In this document: piece by piece, positions 10,968 through 21,689 of the stretch
How the letters are laid out: each line of letters starts with the position of its first letter
Position numbering within the stretch: the stretch's first letter is position 1
From: Phycomyces nitens
Lineage: Eukaryota > Mucoromycota > Mucoromycetes > Mucorales > Phycomycetaceae
Length of the DNA stretch: 64,000 bases
Direction: 5' to 3'
Assembly: GCA_022702545.1 (NCBI GenBank)
Contig: JAHRBC010000005.1
Span: forward strand, 1,364,001-1,428,000
Notes under the pieces: generated by a model
Database searches by the model: none
Seen by the model: only the letters and a program-made list of their open reading frames with translations
Told to the model about the DNA's origin: nothing
Translations under genes and position numbers: made by a program

Positions 10968-11736
10968 ATGCTCAAACGTATGTTCCTTAACCGCCTAGGA
11001 ATCAATGAAAAGGCCGAGCAATATCGTCCCAAAGGGTCTGCAAAGATCACTTCTATTGAGAAGCGCTATCCATATCTCCAGTACACCACTCCCCACAAAC
11101 AGCTCAATGACAAGCAAGAGAAAAAGAAGCTTGCCAAGGTCAAGCAGATTGCCAATTGGCTCGACAATGCAGTTCCAGGCTCACCTGTCCCGCTAGGAAT
11201 CGACTCTCTTTTGGTATGTGTGGTTGATACTAAGCAGCAGCTATATTAATCTCGAGTGATCATAGAGTTTTATTCCATTTATCGGAGGCTTCCTGGGTTC
11301 CATACTGGCAATGTATCAAAGTAAATGAGAACAAGATTCCGTGAGCCAGTCTATTAAATCAAGCTTGTAAACTCTAGTTTATCTGTCCACTCAGTTTGGC
11401 ATACCTCTTTGGCTCCTCATGCGCATGCTCCTCAATGTGTTTATTGGCAAGTCGTCTAACCATTCGAGTGTCAAGTCCATTTTACTAACTTTATGCTTAG
11501 ATTTCATAATCGGCATAATCCCATTTGTGGGTGGCTTTTTGGATATGTTTTACAAGGCCAATCTATGGAATGCAGAGGCCCTAGAGGATTGGTTGGTTCA
11601 CCCAGGGCCCATACTTGACCCTATTACCGGAGAAAGTGCATCGGTGGCTACTCAGATTAGCTGGCGCCAATTGACTCATGATGGACTTCACATATTCCAT
11701 TCACTTATCCCAACTATTTCTTCTGCAAATAAGTAG
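10968..11736 (+). CDS. DUF4112 family membrane protein
   Basis: Exons 10968-11213, 11266-11320, 11378-11446 and 11501-11736; 201 residues. After a basic N-terminal region the protein shows the family signature: SFIPFIGGFLGSILAMYQ, then STQFGIPLWLLMRMLLNVFI joined to DFIIGIIPFVGGFLDMFYKA and NLWNAEALEDWL. Molecular role is unknown for the family; it is probably membrane-associated. The third intron (11447-11500, 54 nt) has a GC donor (ATTG|GCAAGT) and a perfect TACTAAC branch site. It is a multiple of three and stop-free, so retention would insert 18 residues between VFI and DFI, where the family has none. Confidence 0.85.
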
Positions 11737-11756
11737 TAAATGTAGTTAAATGTATA

Positions 11757-12090
11757 TACAGTAAGCAAAAGAATATTTTGCCTCGTTATTGAATAGACAA
11801 TGTCAATACAATATTATTATTATTTTTCATTTTTAAAATTTTTCAAGAGAAAAGGTCTTGAAAATCCAGTCTACTGGCCATATGCATACTGAGTATATGA
11901 CTCGTGTAATTATTGCGCATAACAACATTAAAAATGACACTATCCAAGTCGACATTACCAAGAATATTGGTCTAGAAAAAGATATCATGAAGCCTGTCTT
12001 TAAATATTATAAAAAGAGCATTTACGATCTGATAGACCACCAAAACTGAATAAAAGAAAGAGAATAAACACTGTCCTTGAAAATAACCAA
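11757..12090 (+). pseudogene. Tc1-like element, 5' end and N-terminal transposase fragment
   Basis: Begins ATACAGTAAGC, like the CAGTG-type terminal repeats of Tc1 elements, and aligns loosely with 16178 onward. From about 11895 it encodes TRVIIAHNNIKNDTIQVDI, then GLEKDIMKPVFKYY, the helix-turn-helix start of the transposase, also present at 16340-16490. The catalytic core is absent. A second partial match (NTVLENNQEP) at about 12068-12100 suggests local rearrangement. Confidence 0.6.
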
Positions 12091-13761
12091 GAACCAAGAG
12101 GGCAATTAACCAAAGTACATGATTTTTTTTATTGGTATACCTGTATTAAACAAGGCTCTATAGAGGACTCAATTTGCTTTTATATAACCTGGTAGAATGT
12201 TGTTCAAGACAAGACCCAAGCATATGTTGTAAAAAAGGATATACTTGGCCAACATAAGAGTATAAATACCTATCTTTTTATAACTTATATAAGCTTGTAT
12301 ATATTTCACTGCTTACTGCTTTTATGTGTCCAGTATAGTTTCATTTCTGGCTGGACTGTTTCTCTAACAAGGTCTTTTGGCAGTGTAATTAGAGGAAATG
12401 CACAAACTCTTTTTGGATGAGCACATACTTGCCTGATTTGCCATATTGAGGACCCAATAGGTTCTTGAAAAGTATTATCAACTGCTATAGTCAGTAAGAT
12501 TATCATTAGTTGGTTTTATTTTTGTTGGTTTGCATCGGTCTGCTAAACGTTTTTGTTATATCGGCACCGCAGAATTCTATTTATACCACACTGAGGCATT
12601 CTTGTTTGCCTTGAGGTGTTGCTTATCGGCTGGGAACCTTCATTGGATCCTTAAGGTTTCTTTGCATAAAATGAACCGGCTTTTATTTATAGGAAATCGA
12701 CCTCTTATAAGACGTACTTTACAGCAACTTATTATTTTGAGTTAATAAGTCTTTCTATACCTGTATGATGATGTAATTTACTGGATTTTCCAAACATCTG
12801 TTTGCTATATTATTTTTATCATTATAAATTTATTTATAAAATGTTTTTTAGGAATGTTGTATATTAAGAATCATATTACAACTAGTAATTATTATGAAAT
12901 ATATAAAGTGCAACATATTGAGCTTAGCAGTATTTCCTATTAGTTGAACGAGTGGATTGTGTTCTTATTGGTGCCAATATGTTGTAGATAATTGTTGGGA
13001 TTGTACTAAAACGAGAGACCATTGGCTGCTAGATTATTCTTACCAACTTCATTTTAAAGTCGAAATCTAATATCTTGTGGTAATACACTTGAAAGTAAAC
13101 CATTGTGGGGTGGTGGTGTAGACCATGTGTGTCTTATTCTTCATGGCCTCGATATCTACAGGTACAGCAAAAATAGTAGTAGTATAAAAAATTAATGTAT
13201 GATCATGATTACAAAATATGTCTTTGGAGCCTCCCAAATTAACAAAGTGGTATTGTGTCTTGACTTATGCTTGATAAATTTGGGACAGTAAAGATCAAGA
13301 ATATTGGACTATATCAAAATACGTTGGTTATTAGATATATGACTTGGTTGTAGGATATGATATACTGCCCGGAAACAAGATATATTCACCCAAAGGTCGA
13401 ATTGAAAAAGAACCTTTGATTTGCTTTAAGAATGAACCAAATCGGTATCTTAACAAATGAATTATTAAAAGGCCTATGCACCATATAGTTCTTTCATATG
13501 CACATGATTTATCTCACGCTCTATCGGATATGTATTATGGATAGTGTCTATTGGCTCGCCCTGAGAGATGAGAAATAGGTTTTTATGTTGGACTTTTAAA
13601 ATGTCCCAAAGCTTCTCTAATCGGTTTTTTTTCCCTGGATCGCAGTTGATATTTCGGTTACTTTAAAACCATCTTGCAGGTAAAAAATATTCTTTTAATA
13701 TATATATACATGATATTCAATTCTTATTCTCCTTGTCTTTCTACATTATAACATTTCAATC
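12091..13761. other. Repeat-poor intergenic DNA upstream of the nucleoside transporter
   Basis: A/T-rich. Short open stretches around 13000-13500 read like decayed protein-coding sequence (frequent stops, blocks such as GYDILPGNKIYSPKG) but I could not assign a family. The last 150 bp should contain the transporter promoter. Confidence 0.4.
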
Positions 13762-15940
13762 ATGGAAGCCACAAGAGAAATACCCCCGGCTTCTTTGAAC
13801 CAAATCCCACAAATCGGTCCGTCGGATCCCACCGAAAGTTATCCTGATGAAAAGTCCCACTCGATTCATATCCATATTCCAGATACTGCCATTGAAATAG
13901 GAGCCGATGTATATACCCCTCCTGGAGTCGAGTCTGAGAACCTTGATGGAATTGAAGACAAACCAAACCTGTTTAGCATATTTTACAACCGGTATCTTTT
14001 CTGGTGTCAGTAAGTAACCTTTTTTTTGTTTTCTTGGTCTGTTGCTATATTTTTATTTGGAAAAAATTTCATTTCAAAAACAATTAACCTCCAACCTTTA
14101 ACGTTTACTATTGATCTCCCGATTCTAACCCTATTTCTCCTTATCGGCACAAATAGTCTCGTAATGTGGCTCATATTCACTGGCTTTTTGGCTGCTGCCT
14201 ATGCACTCCAAGTTCCAAAGGGCTACAACTCAGAAAATCTAATTCTTGGTCTTATTTATGCCTGGTTCTGTCTCTACATGTTCTTCTCTCATGTCTCGAC
14301 AGATCATGTCACCAAACCCTGGAACGCTGCCTTTTCACTATTGGACAAACAATTATCTCGCATCAGGAGTTGGGTATTATCAGTAGCATATGGATTTTTT
14401 GTATTTGCCGTAATTGCCATCACAGTATTCTCCCTACCTGAATCAGAATCATCTACACGAATCCAGCGTCTCATTGCCCTGGCTGGCATGGTCCTATTTT
14501 TACTTTTTGTATTTGCCACCTCCACCGTAAGTCATAAACTGAATTAGCTAAACCCCAAAAAAACCCAAACAATTTACAATCATTCTTTTTAGAATCATCG
14601 TGCTGTCAAATGGAACACAATTACCACCAGTATCCTACTCCAGTTTCTCCTGGCTCTGTTTGTATTTCGGTCTCAAGCCGGCCATGACATTTTCCAATGG
14701 GCATCTACCTTTGCTCAGGGCTATCTCAGCAAAGCTTGGCATGGCACCAGCTTTGTGTTTGGTGAAAATGTTGCAAATTCTTCAATTTTTGCCGTCAGTG
14801 TGTTTCCTGCTGTGATTTTCTTTGCTGCAACAGTCCAGGTGCTTTATTACATCAATGCTCTCCAATGGCTTCTCAGCAAGTGTGCGTCTGTTTTCAGAGC
14901 CGTCTTGGGCGTATCTGGTGCCGAGGCCGTAGTAGCAGTGGCATCTGTAAGAATCTATTGTGGTATTTCCAATTGACCTCATTGTGTGTCATAATCATGT
15001 AGCCTTTCCTGGGTCAAGGTGAAAATGCGTTGTTGATCAAGCCTTTCTTGCCCCTGTTAACTCCAGCTGAGATGCATCAGATCATGACCTCTGGATTTGC
15101 CACAATCTCAGGTTCTGTCTTGTATGGATACATTGCCATGGGTGTCTCTGGGCAGGCCTTGTTGACATCTTGTATAATGTCTATTCCTTGTTCATTGGCA
15201 ATTTCCAAGCTGCGTTACCCCGAAACAGGAAATCCTATAACAAAAGACAAAGTTGTTGTTCCACCCAGTCAAGAGAAGCCCGCCAATATTCTTCATGCTG
15301 CTGGCGAAGGTGCTGCAATTGGTATCAACATTGTTCTCCTTATGACTGCCAACTTGATTTCTTTACTTGCTTTATTGTATGCCGTCAATGCAGCTCTGAC
15401 CTGGATTGGAAACTTTTTGACTATTCATGAATTGACACTTCAGTTGATTACTGGATATATCTTTGTACCGGTAAGTGCAAAAGTGTCTCCCCTCGCGCAC
15501 AATACGAACACCATGAGAGAGTCTTGGGTATATATTGGTACAAATATGAGTGTGCGGGCATTGGGAGACTGCTTTATAGACTGTTTTGCCTTGTTCTGAT
15601 CTACATGAGAGTGTAGGTAGTGTGGTTTATGGGCATTGAAAACAAGGATCTATTGCTTGTCGGCAGACTATTAGCCAACAAAATCTGGGCCAACGAGTTT
15701 GTTGCGTATGATATCTTGATGACAACCTACAAAGACCTCTTGTCAGAACGCTCTCATATCATCTCTACCTATGCTCTCTGTGGTTTTGCCAATCTTGGTA
15801 GTGTTGGCCTTCAGATTGGTGTTCTAAGTGCACTGGCACCCAAGAGAGCTGGTGACATATCTCGTCTAGCCGTATCCGCTATGATCTGTGGTGCTGTCAG
15901 TACTTGGGTGTCTGCATCAATCGCAGGCATGCTAATTTAA
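13762..15940 (+). CDS. Concentrative nucleoside transporter (CNT/SLC28 family)
   Basis: Exons 13762-14009, 14157-14526, 14593-14946, 15003-15470 and 15617-15940; 587 residues. CNT proteins import nucleosides by cation (probably proton) symport at the plasma membrane. After a hydrophilic N-terminus of about 80 residues, multiple membrane segments follow. Diagnostic parts are the segment with FVFGENVANSSIFAVSVFPA, the re-entrant loop region SGAEAVVAVAS-PFLGQGENA, then HQIMTSGFATISGSVLYGYI, and near the end LANKIWANEFVAYDIL and STYALCGFANLGSVGLQIG. These match the two helical-hairpin/nucleoside-binding regions of the family. The first intron (147 nt) has a CTAAC branch site about 30 nt before its acceptor. 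Substrate preference cannot be read. Confidence 0.93.
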
Positions 15941-16177
15941 AAAATAGAATTCAGCGTTTGTTTCATTTATTATTTTTTCATTCTTTTACTTTCAAACATT
16001 TCTTTACTTATTTTTCAAGATGTATATATACATATTTAATTTTCTTTTACTTCCCCTGCTATGGTACTTTGGTTTGGTTCCCATTAGATTAAAATTATTC
16101 AAACCGATAACAATAAAAGCATGTATAGATTAAGGATAGTAATAATGCTACACTTGAAGCTGTCAAAAAAATATATA
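15941..16177. other. 3' flank of the nucleoside transporter
   Basis: T-rich then A-rich sequence consistent with a 3' untranslated region and polyadenylation area; no other feature seen. Confidence 0.4.
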
Positions 16178-16493
16178 TACAGTGAGCGGAATAAAGTAGC
16201 GACTCATTGTTGAATAGCCGATATTACATCACAAATAAGAATTCTCTATTTCTCTTCTTACACATCATTTTTTAAAAAAAAAACATAGAACAAGGAAAAT
16301 GCACAGAAAAGTCCCCAAAATTTCAGCCTTTTATCTATAAGAAAACTGATGACACAACTCGCGCCATAATTGTACATGAGAGTAGTAAGAATGGAACAAG
16401 TCAAGTGGAAATTGCCAAAAAAGTTGAAGTCAGCAAAGACATCGTAAACCGTGTCCTTGAAAGTTACAGGGAAACCGGCTTGGATAAAGCTTC
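16178..16493 (+). pseudogene. Tc1-like element, 5' end and N-terminal transposase fragment
   Basis: ATACAGTGAGCGG at the left looks like a Tc1 terminal repeat next to a TA. From about 16340 the frame encodes TRAIIVHESSKNGTSQVEIA, then KVEVSKDIVNRVLESYRETG, a helix-turn-helix typical of Tc1 transposase N-termini. It is cut at 16493 by the LTR-like repeat, so no catalytic core remains. Confidence 0.7.
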
Positions 16494-16734
16494 TGTGGTA
16501 TGAAACCACGGTTGAGTGAAATACAAACTTCATAGCCGATATCTGGTTCCTCTTTGCTATTGACCATGGCAAGTTAACATGCCAGGAGCAGCTACACACC
16601 AGGCACACGTACACTTCACACAATATCAGTGATAACCAACCATTGCACAATTGAGATTAATAGAACGAGGGAACTAGAATAATAACTATATAAACCACTC
16701 TAATATTCTTTCTTCAATAAATAACACCCTCACA
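16494..16734 (-). repeat. LTR-like interspersed repeat, copy 3
   Basis: The best-preserved copy, beginning TGTGGTATG and ending CCTCACA. Its reverse complement aligns with 125-365 along nearly the whole length (shared TGAAGTGTACGTGTGCCTGG). It truncates the Tc1 fragment on its left. Flanks (GCTTC, GTATC) give no target duplication. Confidence 0.65.
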
Positions 16735-17446
16735 GTATCTATAAGTTTCCCAAACCCCAGTTACCACAAAAGTAACTCTTGCAACTTACAAAACCTTTCT
16801 AGGGTACTGAAACTACCTTGTCAAAGAAAGAGAAATAAATGCGAATTCATGAACTATCATTGATTTTCAACTGCAATATAATGAAATTAAATGGACTAAA
16901 ATCAGAATAAACGGTAGGTATTTTATTATAATATTTACAATTTCTGGCCATGTTGCCATAGTTTACTATGTAACAATATATCTTACGGAGGGTCTCTCTT
17001 GGTTTCAAAGCAACAAGCTTTTACTCACAGGAATAACCACGAGAAGGTGGAGACCATATATTCCCGCCCCCCAGACCTCAAAATTGTAATTCTACCAAGT
17101 TCTCGCCAAAGTACAGCATCGCAGCAGCTTTGTCTTCGGGCTATGTCACTGCTCAGTCTTCCAGCACTGTCAAGGGTCGGTCTCTAGCTATGCTCAATGT
17201 CAGTCCTTTGGCGCAGTTCAATGCAAGTCTTCTTTCTTTGTCCAATCCGAGTCTTCTGCGTCATTCAGTCCAAAGTCTTTTCGCCTTGCTTGATCCTTGC
17301 TTGCTTGCTTTGCCCAATTTCAATTTCTTTGTTCATTCGGTACTTGTCTTTTTACTTTGTTCAGGTTCATTGTCAAATTTTAACGGATTCCGTACATTCA
17401 ATTTTTTTAAATGGTCGATAATTTGGAAACCAAGCCTCACAAGCGC
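16735..17446. other. Gene-free DNA with T/C-rich low complexity
   Basis: Between about 17090 and 17400 there is a degenerate repeat of short CAGTCTT/TTGTCC-type words, open in several frames but with no domain. No gene supported. Confidence 0.4.
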
Positions 17447-17727
17447 CCTAGAGGAAAGAACATCTACTCATATGCTTGCAACTCCCCTTAGGACTATCTG
17501 TCCTACAGGCATAAGGTACGTCTTCCCTGATTCTTACCATATAGCAACATATGACTTTGTATATTTCCTTCTTAAGGGCCTGTTTTATTGGGCTATTCCA
17601 AAAGATGAAAATATACTAAAGGCATACGATGCTGCATAGGATACAGCAAAAGACATACCTTATGCCTGTAGGACAGATAGCCCTAAGGGGAGTTGCAAGC
17701 ACATGAGTTGGTGTTCTTTCCTGGAGG
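17447..17727. repeat. Long inverted repeat with 78-bp arms
   Basis: Arm 17447-17524 is the reverse complement of 17650-17727 with about 7 mismatches; spacer 125 bp. Both arms hold the word CTTGCAACTCCCCTTAG and, further in, CTGTCCTACAGGCATAAGGT. It may be a foldback/MITE element or a hairpin RNA precursor; no protein-coding content. Confidence 0.9.
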
Positions 17728-18318
17728 ACTCCTGTGGACCATCGTCTTTCATTATGTCATCTTTAACATTTTGGACATCTAGAGAAAGATAATACATATA
17801 TTAGTACATGTTCTTCATCATAAATCACAAGAGATCAATAGGTACTTACAGTTCAAATTGTATAAAGGATGCTATCACCACTTTAACCACCGAAGGCGTC
17901 TTTCGAGAGATCTTTTCCTTCTTGCGGAGGGCGCCTTTTTTTTAGCACTCCTCCTTTTTTTTTTGATCGTTTGAAATTTCATTTCAATTCTTCTTTGAAT
18001 CAAACTCATAATTGGATTCGTAGGGAACGGCATTGATCTTGTCATCAAACTCGGGAAGTAAACTTGGAATCAAACTTGGAAATCCAACTTTGGTACTGAA
18101 CTCGACTTGGAACTTGGCATTGAACTCAGAAATCCGATTCGACATTGAACTTTGCTTCCAGACTAGACACTGAACCGTGCTTTGGAATGCACTAAATATT
18201 GCTAAATACCTTACCTTGAGCCATACATTGGACTTTACGGCAAACATAGCACTGGACTTTGCGTTAAACTTTGCATTGTACTTGGTGTCGAACTTGGTAG
18301 GCATACAATTATTTGGAT

Positions 18319-18880
18319 CAGTCACCTGTAATCATATTGATAGTGAGTATTCATAATTTTTTCGAGTCAACGTTTTGACTTTACCTTGACTGCGGGACTC
18401 TGCCCATGATTTGGATCACACTCTTTGGAATCGGCTTGACAATGGGACTCTGTCCATGGTTTGGATTCCACCTTTTGGAATCTGCTCGGCAGCGGGTCTG
18501 TGTCCCTTTTTGATTCCAGTCATCTGTAATCATTATGACTGAGTATTCATGATTTTTCAGATCCATCGTTTTAACTTTACCTTGACTGTGGGACTCTGAC
18601 AATGGTTTGGACTCCACCTTCTGGAATCTTCTTGACGGCAGGTCTTTTTCCTTGCTTGATCAGTCTTCTGTAATCGTAATGAAAATTAGTATTCATTATT
18701 GGTTAGAGCCATCGTTTAATATTACCTTGACTGTGGGACTCTGGCCATGGTTTGGATCCCACTCTTTGGAATCGGATTTGCAGTGGGTCTATACCCTTCC
18801 CTGCTTTCAGTCATCTATAATAATTTTGACAATGAGTATTTATGATTGGTTAGAGTCAGCGTTTTTACGTTACCTTGACT
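18319..18880 (-). repeat. Tandem array of about 145-bp units carrying splice-site-like borders
   Basis: Units begin at 18319, 18517, 18661 and 18808 (plus strand CAGTCNTCTGTAATC). Spacing is 198 bp (one unit has an internal partial duplication), 144 bp and 147 bp. Read on the minus strand, each unit has a segment ending GTCAAG|GTAA, about 65 nt of sequence, and TTACAG or TTATAG before ATGACTG. It therefore looks like a duplicated exon (motif IPKGGIQTMDRVPLS and relatives) plus a duplicated intron. The exon frames do not chain into one open protein, so the structure is decayed or non-coding. A shorter AACTTGG-type repeat precedes it at about 18040-18310. Confidence 0.7.
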
Positions 18881-21689
18881 GTGAATATTTATCATGGATT
18901 GATATTGGCTTGCATTTCGGGGATCTCTTGTTGATCCCTGTTCATACACCGGCTGAGGTATGAACAGATTGTATTCTTTGTTTTGTTGCCATGGATGATA
19001 GGATTTGACAGCCGGCTTTTTTTCTTGATGCAAACGGGACAGACGGTACACAGGGCAACACAATCCACATAGCCACCACCTCCACGAGCAGGACCAGCAA
19101 GACTACCAGCAAAGGGAAAAAGGAACCGCCAACAGAAACCATGTGCCACTCGAGCGATGTGTCCACCACAATGGGCTGGACGATCAACGGTAGACGGATA
19201 ACCAGACTTGGTTGACCCAAGGCCCTATACAGGCACAAAGACACTGTAAGTCTTTGGGCGAGAGAAGTACGACTAGTGTACTCAACGGCCTGCCGTTAGC
19301 AAGAACCATTCTTCACTCTCACTGGCATCCTCCAGATGGTGTCCTCTTGTGGTACATAGGCCGGGATAAGGAAACTAAAGAGCATTTATATAGTTAGTAT
19401 ACAAAATGTCATAAAATACAGTATAATGGAACAAATACTTATCTTAAGGGCTCTCCTTGATGCTGTCACGATCATACGGATTTGAGGACAATACCATCTG
19501 GTGCCGTATCGCTGCTTGGGTTCACACTGTTCTGTTGGGAGTTCCCTCGTAGATTGCTGGTAGCCTATAAAGTCCTGCCAGTGTTAGTGGTGTTTGTACG
19601 GATTGCATTACCCCTGATCGTCTTGATGTCCCGTATTGGATTTCTTGCTGAATCGGATGCTTCGTACTTGGCTTCGATTCTTGTTGGGGTCCAGGTATGC
19701 CTTTGCCACAGCCCAGCGAGATGGCGAGACTCTGGGCTGCTTTTTTCATTTCCATTTCTGTGATCTTGTGGTTGTTTCCTCTTGGTATTTTTGCTGGCTA
19801 GCATCGTTTCTTGGTGTCGTATCACGATTGGTTTTGTTCTTGGTCTTGAGATTTTTGACTTGACTGCGGCTTGGAAATTCTGAAAAATGACAAAGGCATA
19901 CCTGGACAGACTGGCAATGGAGTGGCAGCTCTACGTAATTCGAATACTTTGTTCTGGCTGTTGGATTTTGGATTTTGGCTTTTTGCTGTTGGCTTTTTGC
20001 TGTTGGCTTTTTGATTTTGGCTATTGCTTTTTGCTGTTTGCTTGCTTCTTTGGCTTGTACTGTTGAATTGTACCATGACTTGTATTGTTGACTGGATTTA
20101 TACCTGCTACTGCCATCTCCATTGCCAGAATCGTGTGGGACTTGACGATGGTCGTAAGGGTGACCATTTGGGACTTGCCTTGATTCAGTCTCTTGGTAGA
20201 CTGACCCAATCCGAGTAGGATGTAGACGGCCCCGAGAGACAGAATTGTTCTTGAGTTGTTCCATCCGGTTTTGTGGATTGGCTGCCCGGCTTTGTCTTGA
20301 TGCTTGAATCCGGGAATTTGGAATGTTCTCCCGGGGCCACAAAAGTTGGAATTGCTTCTCCTAGGCAGCTACAAGTACATACACATTTCCTGGTCAGGGA
20401 AACTCTTCTGGTGTGTGTACTTTTGTAGCCGCCATATGCAATCTGCTCTTGCTGACAATCTCGAGTGTATTCTGCTTGATATAGAATACTTTGATTGTCA
20501 ATGACTTGCGCTTTCACTTTTGATACATTGTACATATTGTTAAATTTGTACTAGCACTTGCTTCCTTCCAGGGACAGCCTACTCATGTATAGCCTAATCA
20601 CAGTCTAAAGTTTTTGCCATCTCAAGCGACTGTGTGTTGCCCAGGCATGCAATTGTGCATTTCTTGTGCCCAGACAATTATTCTGCTACACACTTTTGGC
20701 TGTTTTGGCCATATAGTCTGTTGGCAAAAGGTCTATGTTTCTTGACATGTGCTTCAGACCTTTCACCAAACACCTTCAGGAACTGTTGATCCCATGTGCA
20801 GACTATATTTTTGAATCAATTTGGATTCAATAGAGTCTATCCACAGACTCGAAAAGGTCCACACTAGGAAAAACAAATCTAACCAAAGGCTAAAAATAGC
20901 CAACCAGGAAAGCAAATCCATCCAGATCAGACGTCCATGACCAGCGGATGCTAGTAAACCAACATCCATGCTCCTTGATTAAACCACCAGTACAAACTGC
21001 CAAGACCCAAATCCAATCCAACCAATGACTTGGCCAGACCAAACACAGGACCTCAACAGCCCGGACTTCAAAGGCCCGAGAAAACCAAACGGACGGCCCA
21101 GAATGTCCAAACCAATAGAACCAAAGGCCCAGAAAGCCCAAACCATGGAACCAAATGGCTCATACCAATGATAAAACCGTTGACCCGCAATCCTGACCAA
21201 GATTCGGGAGGGGGAGAGACTCGACAAAGGACCCACGGACAAGAGCACCTACAAACAACCATGGTTAGTAAACAGTTGATCATGTAATTCAATATATATA
21301 TATATAAAAAAAAACAATCCTTACCTTTGCGAGAATCTAAACATCGCTACCACAACTTTCGGATATATTAAGATGGTACATTAGGTGAGCGTGAGGGACC
21401 ACAACTCAAACCAACACCTCCTAATACACCGGCGTAGACAACTCCACGTCTACCTTCTCTTTACTATCCAAATTATATCAAGGATTCAGAAACATGCAAT
21501 CATGTAGGCAAGGTATCCATTTCCATTGAAACAGATAATCTGACCAGCTTGAATCATCACTATCCAAGATAAGGACTCGACCCCAAACAAGCAGGTGGAA
21601 TATGGTGTCAATCTCAGAGAGACAGATAAACCAGACCTTTGAATCTGCAAGCAATTGGGACCGAACGTAAAGAGGGTTCCTCCAGTGCA
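18881..21689. other. Gene-poor region with low-complexity open stretches
   Basis: Contains open but compositionally biased stretches, for example 19930-20340 on the minus strand (rich in Gln, Lys, Ser, Asn; a TTTTTGCTGTTGGC unit repeated at about 19980-20040), and a CCAAA-rich block at 21030-21160. No domain, no convincing start and no consistent splice pattern were found. Probably decayed repeats. Confidence 0.4.

Noticed and set aside
13000..13500. Possible remnant of a reverse transcriptase or other element protein
   Set aside because: Only short blocks between stops; no diagnostic motif such as YxDD was found.
19746..20342. 198-codon open frame on the minus strand
   Set aside because: Biased composition from a simple-sequence repeat, no start context, no domain; described only as low-complexity DNA.
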